DNA of 39,749 bases from Secundilactobacillus hailunensis. GTDB lineage: Bacteria > Bacillota > Bacilli > Lactobacillales > Lactobacillaceae. Shown in pieces: positions 22,902-31,303 of the stretch (within the stretch, counting starts at the first letter, position 1; each line of letters begins with the position of its first letter). Location of the stretch: the NCBI RefSeq assembly GCF_005405185.1, contig NZ_BJDO01000022.1, positions 1 through 39,749 of the forward strand, written 5' to 3'. The notes beneath the pieces were generated by a model. That model worked only from the letters and a program-made list of their open reading frames with translations, made no database searches and was not told the DNA's origin. A program made the position numbers and the translations under genes.

Positions 22902-23212
22902 AGTTATTAAGTCCTTTTTAGTTAGAAGGTTACTATAACATTATAGTCGATAATGTGATGGAGTAGGGTGAGAAATATAATGAGGATTGATTACAAAAAT
23001 CAAAAAATGTATGAAAATTTCACTTAAATAGCTGCTATTTTGCCAAAATACTGCCTGAAATAATTGAAAATAACGCTCCAAAAGGCGTTTTAAGACGGAT
23101 AATGGCGTTAAAAGTTCCCTCAAACTAGTTGAGCTGATTTTTATTTTGAAGTTTTTTAAATGAGGATAAAATGAGTCAAGTTAAATTTCAAAAAATTTTG
23201 GGTGGTTCCTGT
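22902..23212. other. 311-bp AT-rich gap before the Tyr T-box promoter
   Basis: No gene recognised. One small inverted repeat AACGC...GCGTT (about 23067-23085) with a T-rich right side may be a weak terminator. The left end carries the start region of the gene at 22901. Confidence 0.5.
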
Positions 23213-23241
23213 TTGACATTCAAACTACAGCATGATACTGT
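23213..23241 (+). promoter_or_regulatory. Promoter of the Tyr T-box transcript
   Basis: TTGACA (23213-23218), 17-bp spacer, TACTGT (23236-23241). Confidence 0.7.
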
Positions 23242-23247
23242 AAGTTA

Positions 23248-23484
23248 CAACATCAAAGGTCGTAAACTTTAACCTTTTCGTGAGTAGGACATTACCTCAG
23301 GGATCAGAGAAATAGTGGTTGGTGAAAACTATGCAGGGTAATGTTTCAAAATACTAAAGTGTTAGGACGCGGTTGCCCACCGATATATGGGAGAGAGTGT
23401 GAGGTGCTTGACACCTTGAACTAGGGTGGTACCGCGTTAAAAAACGTCCCTTCATTAGAGATAATGAAGGGGCGTTTTTTTGTA
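23248..23484 (+). promoter_or_regulatory. T-box leader, probably tyrosine-specific
   Basis: Contains the AGTA bulge (about 23282), the distal loop CAGAGAAA, the GGTTGGTGAAA bulge and a stem GACATTAC/GTAATGT. The specifier region is TTCAAAATACTAAAG, with a TAC (Tyr) codon at 23352-23354. The consensus T-box AGGGTGGTACCGCG is at 23423-23436. The terminator AACGTCCCTTCATTA...TAATGAAGGGGCGTT ends in Ts. Tyr specificity fits the downstream tyrS. It should switch on transcription when tRNA-Tyr is uncharged. Confidence 0.92.
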
Positions 23485-23513
23485 CCTTGATGAAACTAAA
23501 AAAGGTGGTGTAA

Positions 23514-23639
23514 ATGATGAAATCTAGTGATGTTACCATTCATTGCCCCGAATGCGGGGACATTGTTTTTGAGAAACACAACAATGGTGAAATTGTTTGT
23601 GCAGAATGCGGACACGTGATCAACAGTGCCACTAAATAA
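23514..23639 (+). CDS. Small zinc-ribbon protein (41 aa)
   Basis: Encoded directly after the Tyr T-box terminator. Two CxxC pairs (CPECG at residues 11-15 and CAECG at 29-33) form a TFIIB-like zinc ribbon, and little else is present. AAAGGTGG is 6 bp before tandem ATGs (23514 and 23517). Its function is unknown; such free-standing ribbons may bind nucleic acid or protein. It is the first gene on the T-box transcript. Confidence 0.7.
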   Translation: MMKSSDVTIHCPECGDIVFEKHNNGEIVCAECGHVINSATK

Positions 23640-23711
23640 CGTCAACGAGTTAACGAGCAGGTTCGCTATGGCAGTAGTAGATCTGCAATATAGCATAGGA
23701 GGTATAAATGT

Positions 23712-23960
23712 ATGGAAAATACAAAGATAAAACCACATCAAGTTCTCAAAGCTAAGTTAACTCGAATCATTGTCACGCTAATTATGCTTTCTCCTTTGTT
23801 CATTATAATGATTAATGCGAGTTGGTCAAACGTTGATGGTATTTCTGGTGCTGTGATCTTGATTCTGATGGCAAGCATTGTCGTTGGACTGTGGCAACTG
23901 TCCAAGAGTTTGATCCTCACCATTCAAAAGGGTGCGGATACCGACTATAAAGAAAGATAA
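23712..23960 (+). CDS. Small two-helix membrane protein (82 aa)
   Basis: Polar N-terminus, hydrophobic helices at about residues 20-36 and 44-68, polar C-terminus. AGGAGG lies 9 bp before ATG 23712; a nearer ATG at 23708 in another frame opens only 15 codons. No family recognised. Second of three small genes between the Tyr T-box and tyrS. Confidence 0.6.
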   Translation: MENTKIKPHQVLKAKLTRIIVTLIMLSPLFIIMINASWSNVDGISGAVILILMASIVVGLWQLSKSLILTIQKGADTDYKER

Positions 23961-23978
23961 TCAGATGCAGGTGATGAT

Positions 23979-24254
23979 ATGTTTGATTTAAATAACCATG
24001 ACATTATGTCTTCCAGTGAAGCAGCTAGACGCTGGCATAAAGCTGACGATTACGTGCGGCAGGCCTATCGAAAGACTCCCTGGAAATTTCCGGAAGGCAC
24101 TATTCGTAAATTTGGAAAACAGCTGATCGTAACGCGGCATGGCATGGAAGTAGTGACTGGATTAACTGAAGAAGAAGCAGCTAATGATGAGCATCAGTTT
24201 ATACCATTAACTAATCGAGCTATTGGAAAAAATTATGATAAAAATGCCGGTTAG
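23979..24254 (+). CDS. Helix-turn-helix DNA-binding protein (91 aa)
   Basis: Starts with MSSSEAARRWHKADDYVRQA, typical of a small Firmicutes family of helix-turn-helix proteins that read a motif followed by FPEGTIRKFGKQLIVTRHGME. Members are often found next to toxins, mobile genes or as stand-alone regulators; their targets are not known to me. GCAGGTGATG is 5-9 bp before the ATG, and the gene lies 18 bp after the membrane-protein gene. tyrS follows after 106 bp. Confidence 0.7.
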   Translation: MFDLNNHDIMSSSEAARRWHKADDYVRQAYRKTPWKFPEGTIRKFGKQLIVTRHGMEVVTGLTEEEAANDEHQFIPLTNRAIGKNYDKNAG

Positions 24255-24360
24255 AATTAAAAGATTAGCTTGAGATGAGATAAGCACTATGTTGACACCG
24301 TTTACATGGCTGGCTTATGTTTATATCCGAAATCAAAGAATTCATTTGGAGGTAGAGGAC

Positions 24361-25620
24361 ATGAATATTATTGATGAGCTGACTTGGCGGGGTGCAATTA
24401 ACCAGCAGACGGATGCTGAAGGCCTCAAAGAGCTGACTGAGAACAAGTCGATCTCGCTGTATTGCGGGGTCGATCCAACTGGTGACAGTATGCACATTGG
24501 TCATCTGATTCCGTTCATGATGATGAAACGGTTCGAACTGGCGGGCCACCACCCATACATTCTGATCGGTGGTGCCACCGGTAGTATCGGTGATCCAAGT
24601 GGGCGGAAATCAGAACGTCAGCTGCAGACCATGGAAACCGTTCAGGCGAACGTTAAATCGTTAACGCAGCAAATGCAGAAACTGTTTGGCGGGAGTTCGA
24701 ATATTTCGTTTGTGAATAACTATGACTGGCTCTCAAAAATTTCATTACTCGATTTTCTCCGTGATTACGGGAAATTAGTGAATATCAACACCATGTTGGC
24801 TAAGGACATTGTTGCTAGCCGCTTGGATGTTGGTATTTCTTTTACCGAATTTACGTACCAGATCCTCCAATCGGTCGATTTTCTCACACTGCATCACGAA
24901 CATGGGATTCAACTGCAGATTGGTGGCGCGGACCAATGGGGCAATATCACGAGTGGAATCGATCTGATCCACAAGATCGATGGCGCGGATGAACAAGTCT
25001 ATGGGTTAACGATTCCGTTAATGCTGAAGGCGGATGGTACTAAGTTTGGGAAAACCGCTGGTGGTGCGATTTGGCTCGATGCTAAAAAGACGTCGCCATA
25101 CGAGTTTTACCAATTCTGGCTGAATCAAGACGACCGCGATGTTGTTAAATACCTCAAGTACTTTACGTTCTTAAATCAGACTGAAATTGCGGATTTGGAA
25201 CAAAGTGTGAAAAAAGAACCGGAAAAGCGCTTAGCCCAAACCAGATTAGCGGAAGAAGTGACCCGTTTTGTGCATGGCCAAGAAGCCTTGGACACGGCAC
25301 AGAAGATCACGGCCATTTTATTCTCTGGGAACGTCAAAGAACTGTCGGCCGCCGAAGTGCAGGATGCTTTTGGAAAAGCCCCCAGTGTGTCGGTAACAAG
25401 TGATCCGCAAAACGTCGTGGATCTGCTGGTTGAAACGAAGGTTGAACCGTCCAAGCGTCAAGCACGAGAAGATGTGACTAACGGTGCCATTACGATCAAC
25501 GGTGACCGGATTTCGGATACCGCTTTTGAAGTGGATCCCAGCACGCAGTTTGACGGTCAATTCATCATTATTCGACGCGGTAAAAAGAATTACTTCCTGG
25601 CAAAAGTCCAACAGCAGTAA
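24361..25620 (+). CDS. tyrS: Tyrosyl-tRNA synthetase
   Basis: Charges tRNA-Tyr; class I synthetase, 419 aa, full length. Start at ATG 24361, where GGAGG stands 8 bp upstream; an earlier in-frame ATG at 24289 is not supported. CGVDPTGDSMHIGHL carries the HIGH motif (about residues 45-53). The KMSKS-equivalent is KFGKT (about 230-234). The C-terminal S4-type RNA-binding domain is at about 350-415. In tyramine-producing lactic acid bacteria a second tyrS precedes the decarboxylase gene and is controlled by tyrosine through a T-box; this appears to be that copy. Confidence 0.94.
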   Translation: MNIIDELTWRGAINQQTDAEGLKELTENKSISLYCGVDPTGDSMHIGHLIPFMMMKRFELAGHHPYILIGGATGSIGDPSGRKSERQLQTMETVQANVKSLTQQMQKLFGGSSNISFVNNYDWLSKISLLDFLRDYGKLVNINTMLAKDIVASRLDVGISFTEFTYQILQSVDFLTLHHEHGIQLQIGGADQWGNITSGIDLIHKIDGADEQVYGLTIPLMLKADGTKFGKTAGGAIWLDAKKTSPYEFYQFWLNQDDRDVVKYLKYFTFLNQTEIADLEQSVKKEPEKRLAQTRLAEEVTRFVHGQEALDTAQKITAILFSGNVKELSAAEVQDAFGKAPSVSVTSDPQNVVDLLVETKVEPSKRQAREDVTNGAITINGDRISDTAFEVDPSTQFDGQFIIIRRGKKNYFLAKVQQQ

Positions 25621-25649
25621 ATTAGTTTTTAATTAATTTAGTAAAAGTA

Positions 25650-25686
25650 AAAGGCAATAACCGATACCGGTTATTACCTTTTTTAA
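25650..25686 (+). terminator. Terminator between tyrS and the tyrosine decarboxylase gene
   Basis: AAAGG(C)AATAACCG pairs with CGGTTATTACCTTT around an ATAC loop, followed by Ts. It separates the T-box unit from the decarboxylase unit. Confidence 0.85.
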
Positions 25687-25747
25687 TGCGGCTTTACAGC
25701 CTTTATTGCAAGCAAATGTGAATATCACAGAAGCTATATTACAATTT

Positions 25748-25783
25748 GAATACTCTTTACAGGGTATTTCTGTAAGCGTATTC
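25748..25783. promoter_or_regulatory. Compound inverted repeat upstream of the tyrosine decarboxylase gene
   Basis: GAATAC...GTATTC enclose TTACAG...CTGTAA with a 7-base loop (spacers 3 and 2). It lies 40-76 bp before the start codon. It may be an operator or an mRNA hairpin; no regulator gene is adjacent. Confidence 0.5.
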
Positions 25784-25823
25784 TCTAATTGCAAAACAAA
25801 AATACAACTTGGAGGCTGTTACC

Positions 25824-27713
25824 ATGGAAATCACAGATTCGAAGATTAATGATTTAAATTTGGATGCCTTGTTTATCGGCGATAAGGCTGAAAACGGTGA
25901 TTTGTACAAAGAATTGCTGAACAAACTTGTTGATGAGCACTTAGGCTGGCGGAAAAATTACATTCCTCAGGATAAGAACATGATTTCGCCTGAAGAACAG
26001 CAATCTCCCGAATTTCAAGATACGGTTAATCGCATGCGTAAGGTGCTGGATGATGTATCAAACCGGATTCGGACTGAATCGGTGCCATGGCATTCAGCCG
26101 GTCGCTACTGGGGCCATATGAATTCCGAAACCTTGATGCCTGCACTGCTGGCCTATGATTATGCCATGCTCTGGAACGGGAACAACGTGGCTTATGAATC
26201 CTCACCGGCGACTTCGCAGATGGAAGAAGAAGTCGGCCATGACTTTGCGACCATGATGGGCTATAAGAATGGCTGGGGTCACATTGTGGCTGATGGTTCG
26301 CTGGCTAACCTGGAAGGCCTTTGGTACGCACGGAACATTAAGTCGCTGCCACTTGCCATGAAAGAAGTCACTCCAGAGTTAGTTCAAGGCAAGTCAGATT
26401 GGGAACTGCTCAATATGCCAACCGACGAAATTATGAAACTGGTTGAACAATCCGGTGAAAAACTAGACGAATTAAAAGCCAAATCCGCACGTAGCGGCAA
26501 GAACCTGCAAAAACTCGGTAAGTGGCTGGTACCGCAAACGAAGCATTACTCATGGATGAAGGCGGCTGACATCATCGGGATTGGTCTGGATCAAGTGGTT
26601 CCCGTTCCAATCGACGAACATTACCGGATGGATATTGACGAGCTGGAAAAGATCATTCGCAGTTTGACCTCAGACCATACGCCAATCCTAGGGGTTGTCG
26701 GTGTTGCGGGATCAACTGAAGAAGGTGCCGTAGACCAGATCGATAAAATCGTTGAACTGCGACACAAGCTGCAGAAAGAGGGCATCTACTTCTACCTGCA
26801 CGTGGATGCTGCTTACGGCGGCTACTTTAGAACCATTTTTCTTGATGAAGATAATAACTTTGTCCCATTCGACCAATTGAAGCCACTTCACGCCGAGAAC
26901 CACGTGTTTACCGAATCAAAAGATTATATCAAACAAGATGTCTATAACGCGTATAAGGCCTTTTCCGAAGCTGAATCAATCACGATCGATCCGCATAAGA
27001 TGGGCTACGTTCCTTATGCCGCTGGTGGGATCGCCATCAAGGACGTGGCAATGCGCGACACGATTTCATACTTTGCGACTTACGTCTTTGAAAAGGGTGC
27101 CGATATTCCAGCACTGTTAGGAGCCTACATCCTTGAAGGTTCAAAAGCCGGGGCCACTGCTGCTGCCGTTTGGGCTGCTCACCACACGTTGCCTTTGAAC
27201 GTAACGGGTTACGGCAAATTAGAGGGTGCTTCACTTGAAGGCGCCCACCGTTACTACGATTTCTTAGATAAATTGAGCTTTAAGATCAATGACAAAACGA
27301 TTGAAGTTCATCCGCTGGTCGATCCTGATTTCAACATGGTGGACTACGTACTCAAGGAAAAGGGTAACGATAGTTTAGCTGATATGAACAAGTTAAACCA
27401 CCAATTCTACGAACAGGCTTCGTATGTGAAGGGCACCCTTTACAGCAAGGAATACATTGTGTCACATACTGATTTTGCCAGTCCAGATTATGGTGACAGT
27501 CCACTGCCATTTGTTGAAAGTTTGGGGATCAGCGAAGCCGACTGGAACAGCGTTGGCAAGGTGACGGTTATCCGGGCGTCAGTTATGACACCCTACATGA
27601 ACCGCCAAGAAAACTTTGATTACTTTGTACCCAAGATCAAAGTTGCCATGAAAGAAGATCTGCAAAATATCTTCGTGGCAGAAACAACCAAACAATTATC
27701 TTCAGCAAAATAA
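25824..27713 (+). CDS. tdc: Tyrosine decarboxylase (PLP-dependent)
   Basis: Converts tyrosine to tyramine and CO2, using a proton inside the cell. Group II PLP decarboxylase, 629 aa. I chose ATG 25824 with GGAGG 8 bp upstream, against a TTG 15 bp earlier. The PLP-binding Lys is in [16 protein letters not shown] (about residue 392). The stretches [40 protein letters not shown] and [13 protein letters not shown] are the same type as in the L. brevis and Enterococcus enzymes I remember. tyrP follows 29 bp later. In relatives the cluster is induced by tyrosine and acid. Confidence 0.95.
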   Translation: MEITDSKINDLNLDALFIGDKAENGDLYKELLNKLVDEHLGWRKNYIPQDKNMISPEEQQSPEFQDTVNRMRKVLDDVSNRIRTESVPWHSAGRYWGHMNSETLMPALLAYDYAMLWNGNNVAYESSPATSQMEEEVGHDFATMMGYKNGWGHIVADGSLANLEGLWYARNIKSLPLAMKEVTPELVQGKSDWELLNMPTDEIMKLVEQSGEKLDELKAKSARSGKNLQKLGKWLVPQTKHYSWMKAADIIGIGLDQVVPVPIDEHYRMDIDELEKIIRSLTSDHTPILGVVGVAGSTEEGAVDQIDKIVELRHKLQKEGIYFYLHVDAAYGGYFRTIFLDEDNNFVPFDQLKPLHAENHVFTESKDYIKQDVYNAYKAFSEAESITIDPHKMGYVPYAAGGIAIKDVAMRDTISYFATYVFEKGADIPALLGAYILEGSKAGATAAAVWAAHHTLPLNVTGYGKLEGASLEGAHRYYDFLDKLSFKINDKTIEVHPLVDPDFNMVDYVLKEKGNDSLADMNKLNHQFYEQASYVKGTLYSKEYIVSHTDFASPDYGDSPLPFVESLGISEADWNSVGKVTVIRASVMTPYMNRQENFDYFVPKIKVAMKEDLQNIFVAETTKQLSSAK

Positions 27714-27742
27714 TGATATAAGGTGGATGGAAGGAAGTTACC

Positions 27743-29170
27743 ATGAATAAACAAGCAACCAAATTGGGCCTGGGTACCTTTATTGGGATGACGATGGCCC
27801 TATGCGCGACAGTGCGTTCAATACCATCTGTGGCTGCTACCGGTTGGTCTCAGATTACCTATATGATTTTCGCGGTTTTGTTCTTTGCTTTACCAGTTGC
27901 CCTAATCTCAGGGGAATTGGGTACGATGCTCCAAGCTGACGGTGGCCCACAACTGTGGGTCAAAACGGCTTTGGGTGAAAAGTGGGGTTTTGTCACGGCC
28001 TGGCTACTCTGGGTTCAGATGTTTCCAGGAATGGTCATGGTGGCCTCAACCATTGGGCCGCTGTGGGGCAACACGTTCGGCAACGTCTCACTGGGCAATA
28101 ACCACTGGTTTATTTTAGCCAATATTCTCGGCTTCTACTGGCTCATCACCGTGTTGAATTTACGGTTTGATATGGCTAAAGTCGGCGGTAACGTGGGGGT
28201 CTGGTTAGGCGTTTATATTCCCATCGTGACTATGCTGGTAATGGGGATCGCCGCCCTAATCAAAGAGGGGATCGACCCCGCAAGTTACCTGGGGACCTTT
28301 TCAGTTTCAAAATTGATTCCAAACCTCGGTAATTTACAAACTCTGCAGTACTTTGCTGCGATTTCATTTATTTACACGGGGATCGAAATGTCGTCCGTGT
28401 TTATTCCTCGGCTAAATAATGCCAAGAAAACTTACACTCGCGGGATCTTCGTTGCCCTGATTGGGTTAATCTTAATGAATATCCTGAACGGGATCTTAGT
28501 CGCAAACGCTGTGCCAAATGGTCAAATTCAGCTCTCAAACATTACGCAACCCATTCTGCTGTGGTGCCAGATTCTCGGCTGGCCAACGATCATTGCTAAT
28601 ATCTTCAGCTTCATGGTGGTGATTGGCGTGCTGATTCAATTATCTGCCTGGGTAACGGGGCCATCCAAGACCATGACGCAAGTTGCCCGCGATGGCCAAT
28701 TGCCCGCTAGCTTTGGCTATCACAAGGTCAACAAGTATGGGGTTTCCCGCAACGTGGTGTTAACGCAAAGTATCTGTATCTCACTTTTCGCCTTACTCTA
28801 CGGTGTCATGAAGAACGTTAATAACGTTTTCCTAACATTAACGAACGCAACGACTGTGATCTACGCTCTGGTCTATATTCTGATTGCCATCGCGTTGATC
28901 AAGTTACGGCAAACGCAACCGGATTTAGAACGACCATATCGATTAGGTAAAACTGGGAATGCAGTGGCCTATGTAGTGGCTTATGCCTTGATCTTCGGGA
29001 TCATTGTCATCATCGCGGCAACCTTCTTGGCTTCCAACTTACTGCAATCGATCTTCGTTATCGCAATCACGCTCATTTTGTTTATCATTCCACTCATTAT
29101 TGATCGCAACAAGAATAAAGAATGGATGATTCAAGTTCAAGCTGATTTACAATCGACGAATAACTTCTAG
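27743..29170 (+). CDS. tyrP: Tyrosine/tyramine antiporter
   Basis: APC-superfamily exchanger, 475 aa, about 12-13 membrane helices. It imports tyrosine in exchange for tyramine, which has one positive charge more, so the cycle builds a proton motive force. The assignment rests on its place after the decarboxylase and on the glutamate:GABA-antiporter-type sequence (GTFIGMTMALCATVRSIP at the start, GPSKTMTQVARDGQLPAS in the middle). GGAAGGAAG is upstream of the ATG. A terminator-like hairpin follows. Confidence 0.92.
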   Translation: MNKQATKLGLGTFIGMTMALCATVRSIPSVAATGWSQITYMIFAVLFFALPVALISGELGTMLQADGGPQLWVKTALGEKWGFVTAWLLWVQMFPGMVMVASTIGPLWGNTFGNVSLGNNHWFILANILGFYWLITVLNLRFDMAKVGGNVGVWLGVYIPIVTMLVMGIAALIKEGIDPASYLGTFSVSKLIPNLGNLQTLQYFAAISFIYTGIEMSSVFIPRLNNAKKTYTRGIFVALIGLILMNILNGILVANAVPNGQIQLSNITQPILLWCQILGWPTIIANIFSFMVVIGVLIQLSAWVTGPSKTMTQVARDGQLPASFGYHKVNKYGVSRNVVLTQSICISLFALLYGVMKNVNNVFLTLTNATTVIYALVYILIAIALIKLRQTQPDLERPYRLGKTGNAVAYVVAYALIFGIIVIIAATFLASNLLQSIFVIAITLILFIIPLIIDRNKNKEWMIQVQADLQSTNNF

Positions 29171-29186
29171 GTTGGCTGGAATGTCG

Positions 29187-29224
29187 AACAGGGACTTATC
29201 TGTTGATAGGTTCCTGTTTTTGTT
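29187..29224 (+). terminator. Terminator or attenuator between tyrP and nhaC
   Basis: A near-perfect 14-bp stem AACAGGGACTTATC/GATAGGTTCCTGTT with a TGTT loop and Ts after it, 16 bp after the tyrP stop. nhaC starts 16 bp downstream, so some read-through is likely. Confidence 0.8.
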
Positions 29225-29239
29225 TTGGAAAGAGGGCCG

Positions 29240-30670
29240 ATGAAAATGGATTCTTCTAATAAGGCAGCCAGGTTTAGCTTGGGAGAAAGCTTGGTTGTGA
29301 TGTTAGCCATGTTTACGATTTTAGGTGTGATGATCATTAAGTTTGATATGTCGCCGCAGATTCCCATCCTGTTTGTTTTCACCCTGGTCATGTTCTACGG
29401 CCACTTGAAGCACTTTTCCTGGGATGAGATTTTCGATGGGGTTTCCGAGGGCGTCACACCAGGAATTATTCCCATTTTGATTTTTTTGATGATTGGTATT
29501 CTGGTCGCTAGCTGGTTAAAGGCTGGAACGATTGCCGGCATGATGTTTATTGGGTTGAAATTAATTTCAGTGCAGCTATTTTTACCAACTGTTTTTATTA
29601 TCTGTGCCATTATTGGTATCACCGTTGGCAGTTCATTTACGACCGTTTCGACCATCGGCATTGCCTTTATGGGTATCGGCCATGTGCTGGGGTTTGCAGC
29701 GCCGGTGATTGCCGGTGCCGTCGTATCGGGGGCCTTTTTAGGCAATAATATGTCACCCTTGTCAGATACGTCGAATCTAACGACCGGTATCGCCAAGGTT
29801 AATTTGTATACGCATTTGAAAAATATGAGTCTGACGGTTATTCCAGCTGCCGCTATTTCGCTAGTGGCCTTTGCGATGATTGGCCTGCACTCTGCTAAAA
29901 ATGCTAATCTGAGTGCGGTTAACGCCATCTCCGTTCAGCTGATGGCGACCTACCATATCTCGTTGCTGACTTTTCTGCCAGTATTGGTGCTGCTCATTTT
30001 GGCTTGGCGTAAGGTACCGGCAATTCCAACGTTGCTGCTAGGGTCGTTAACCGCTATTATTCTGTCACTGTTTCAAGATCGGTCATTCTCTTTTGATCAG
30101 ATTGGTGATTTATTGATGAACGGCAATCACGTTGCCAGCAGTAATACAGTCATTAATCGCTTGATGAGTGGCGGTGGAATCACTAACATGCTGAGCTCTG
30201 TAGCACTGATTATCCTAGCGCTATCGCTGGGCGGGTTACTGATTAAATTTGGCATTATTGAGGTATTGATCAATAGCATGCGTAGTCTGATCAGCACGCC
30301 TGGCCGACTGATATTGGCCACCTTAACCGGTTCATTAGCTGTAAATCTATTGGTGGGGGAGCAGTATCTGTCGATTATTTTGCCCGGCGAGACGTTTAAA
30401 AAGTCCTATGACGAGCTACAAGTCGATAAAAAATACCTCTCCAGAACCTTAGCTACGGGTGGTGCCGATATTAACGCGTTAGTACCTTGGGGGGTCAGCG
30501 GTATCTTCTGTTCGGCCACGCTGGGAGTCAGTGCCTTTCAATACATTGGCTACGCGTTTTATCCGTACTTGAATCCGTTGATGACGATCATTTTGGGGTT
30601 TACGGTAGTGACTTGGACCACCAAACGGTTTAAGAAGCGTCACGCGAGTAACAAGGAAGAGTTTAGTTAA
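29240..30670 (+). CDS. nhaC: Na+/H+ antiporter NhaC
   Basis: About 11-12 membrane helices, 476 aa from ATG 29240 (GAGG just upstream; a TTG at 29225 opens the frame earlier). NhaC marks include GITVGSSFTTVSTIGIAFMGIG and AFLGNNMSPLSDTSNLTTG. It exchanges sodium for protons at the membrane. It is commonly the last gene of tyramine clusters in lactic acid bacteria, and here it follows tyrP after an imperfect barrier. Confidence 0.93.
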   Translation: MKMDSSNKAARFSLGESLVVMLAMFTILGVMIIKFDMSPQIPILFVFTLVMFYGHLKHFSWDEIFDGVSEGVTPGIIPILIFLMIGILVASWLKAGTIAGMMFIGLKLISVQLFLPTVFIICAIIGITVGSSFTTVSTIGIAFMGIGHVLGFAAPVIAGAVVSGAFLGNNMSPLSDTSNLTTGIAKVNLYTHLKNMSLTVIPAAAISLVAFAMIGLHSAKNANLSAVNAISVQLMATYHISLLTFLPVLVLLILAWRKVPAIPTLLLGSLTAIILSLFQDRSFSFDQIGDLLMNGNHVASSNTVINRLMSGGGITNMLSSVALIILALSLGGLLIKFGIIEVLINSMRSLISTPGRLILATLTGSLAVNLLVGEQYLSIILPGETFKKSYDELQVDKKYLSRTLATGGADINALVPWGVSGIFCSATLGVSAFQYIGYAFYPYLNPLMTIILGFTVVTWTTKRFKKRHASNKEEFS

Positions 30671-30677
30671 TAGGAAG

Positions 30678-30740
30678 AAATTGGGTACAAGAAAAGCACT
30701 TCTATTGTAAGAAGTGCTTTTCTTGTACCCAATTTTTTGA
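30678..30740 (+). terminator. Very strong terminator at the end of the tyramine cluster
   Basis: Perfect 26-bp stem (30678-30703 with 30710-30735), 6-base loop ATTGTA, then a T run. It marks the right border of the cluster; beyond it the DNA becomes more AT-rich. Confidence 0.95.
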
Positions 30741-30811
30741 TGATTGAATTTAATTAATAGTAGGTTTTAGTTTCAATTTTTTATGAACTGCCCGTCACGA
30801 TGATTCAAGAA

Positions 30812-31045
30812 TTATATTTTGGTGTAGCCTAAACCAATATAATTCCCAGCTGAACCATTTTGACTAGTAATATCTGAGACGCCAGTCATATCGTTGACGG
30901 TGGCAGTACTTCTAGAAGAAGTTGTTACTTTAGCAGGAGAAGTTTTTGAAGCTGTTGAATTTGCTGATGATGACACACCAACTCCTACGAAAAGTGCACA
31001 TGTACAGATAGCTAACAGAAGACCCTTAATTGTTTTAGATGACAT
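30812..31045 (-). CDS. Small secreted protein (77 aa)
   Basis: Basic start (MSSKTIKG), a hydrophobic helix at about 8-26 (LLLAICTCALFVGVGV) with a likely signal-peptidase site near SSSANS, then a Ser/Thr-rich short domain. CTGGAGG is 9 bp before the ATG. No known family; an extracellular peptide is likely. Confidence 0.6.
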   Translation of the reverse strand: MSSKTIKGLLLAICTCALFVGVGVSSSANSTASKTSPAKVTTSSRSTATVNDMTGVSDITSQNGSAGNYIGLGYTKI

Positions 31046-31303
31046 CGATTTGAAACCTCCAGAAATAAGTTATTGTTAAATAGTGAACAAATTAACACAT
31101 TCAATTATAGCCTTAATTACGACCAAGAGAAACCCAAGAATGTACTGCTGGGGACTATTAGGGTTTGGCTATATGTGAAACAAACGACAAAAGCAGTTAT
31201 GGCAATTAATTGGATTGTATTTTAGACAATGTTTGAGCTAAATGATCCTCTAAAAAATTAAAAACAACTTCTTTTCCTTTTGAGGAAAATTAAGTAGCGA
31301 TAC

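Noticed and set aside
23708-23755. 15-codon ORF starting at ATG 23708
   Set aside because: It is well spaced from AGGAGG but ends at once, while the overlapping ATG 23712 opens an 82-residue membrane protein.
31168-31184. A second parS-like sequence (GTGAAACA)
   Set aside because: Only the right half matches; the left half does not pair with it.
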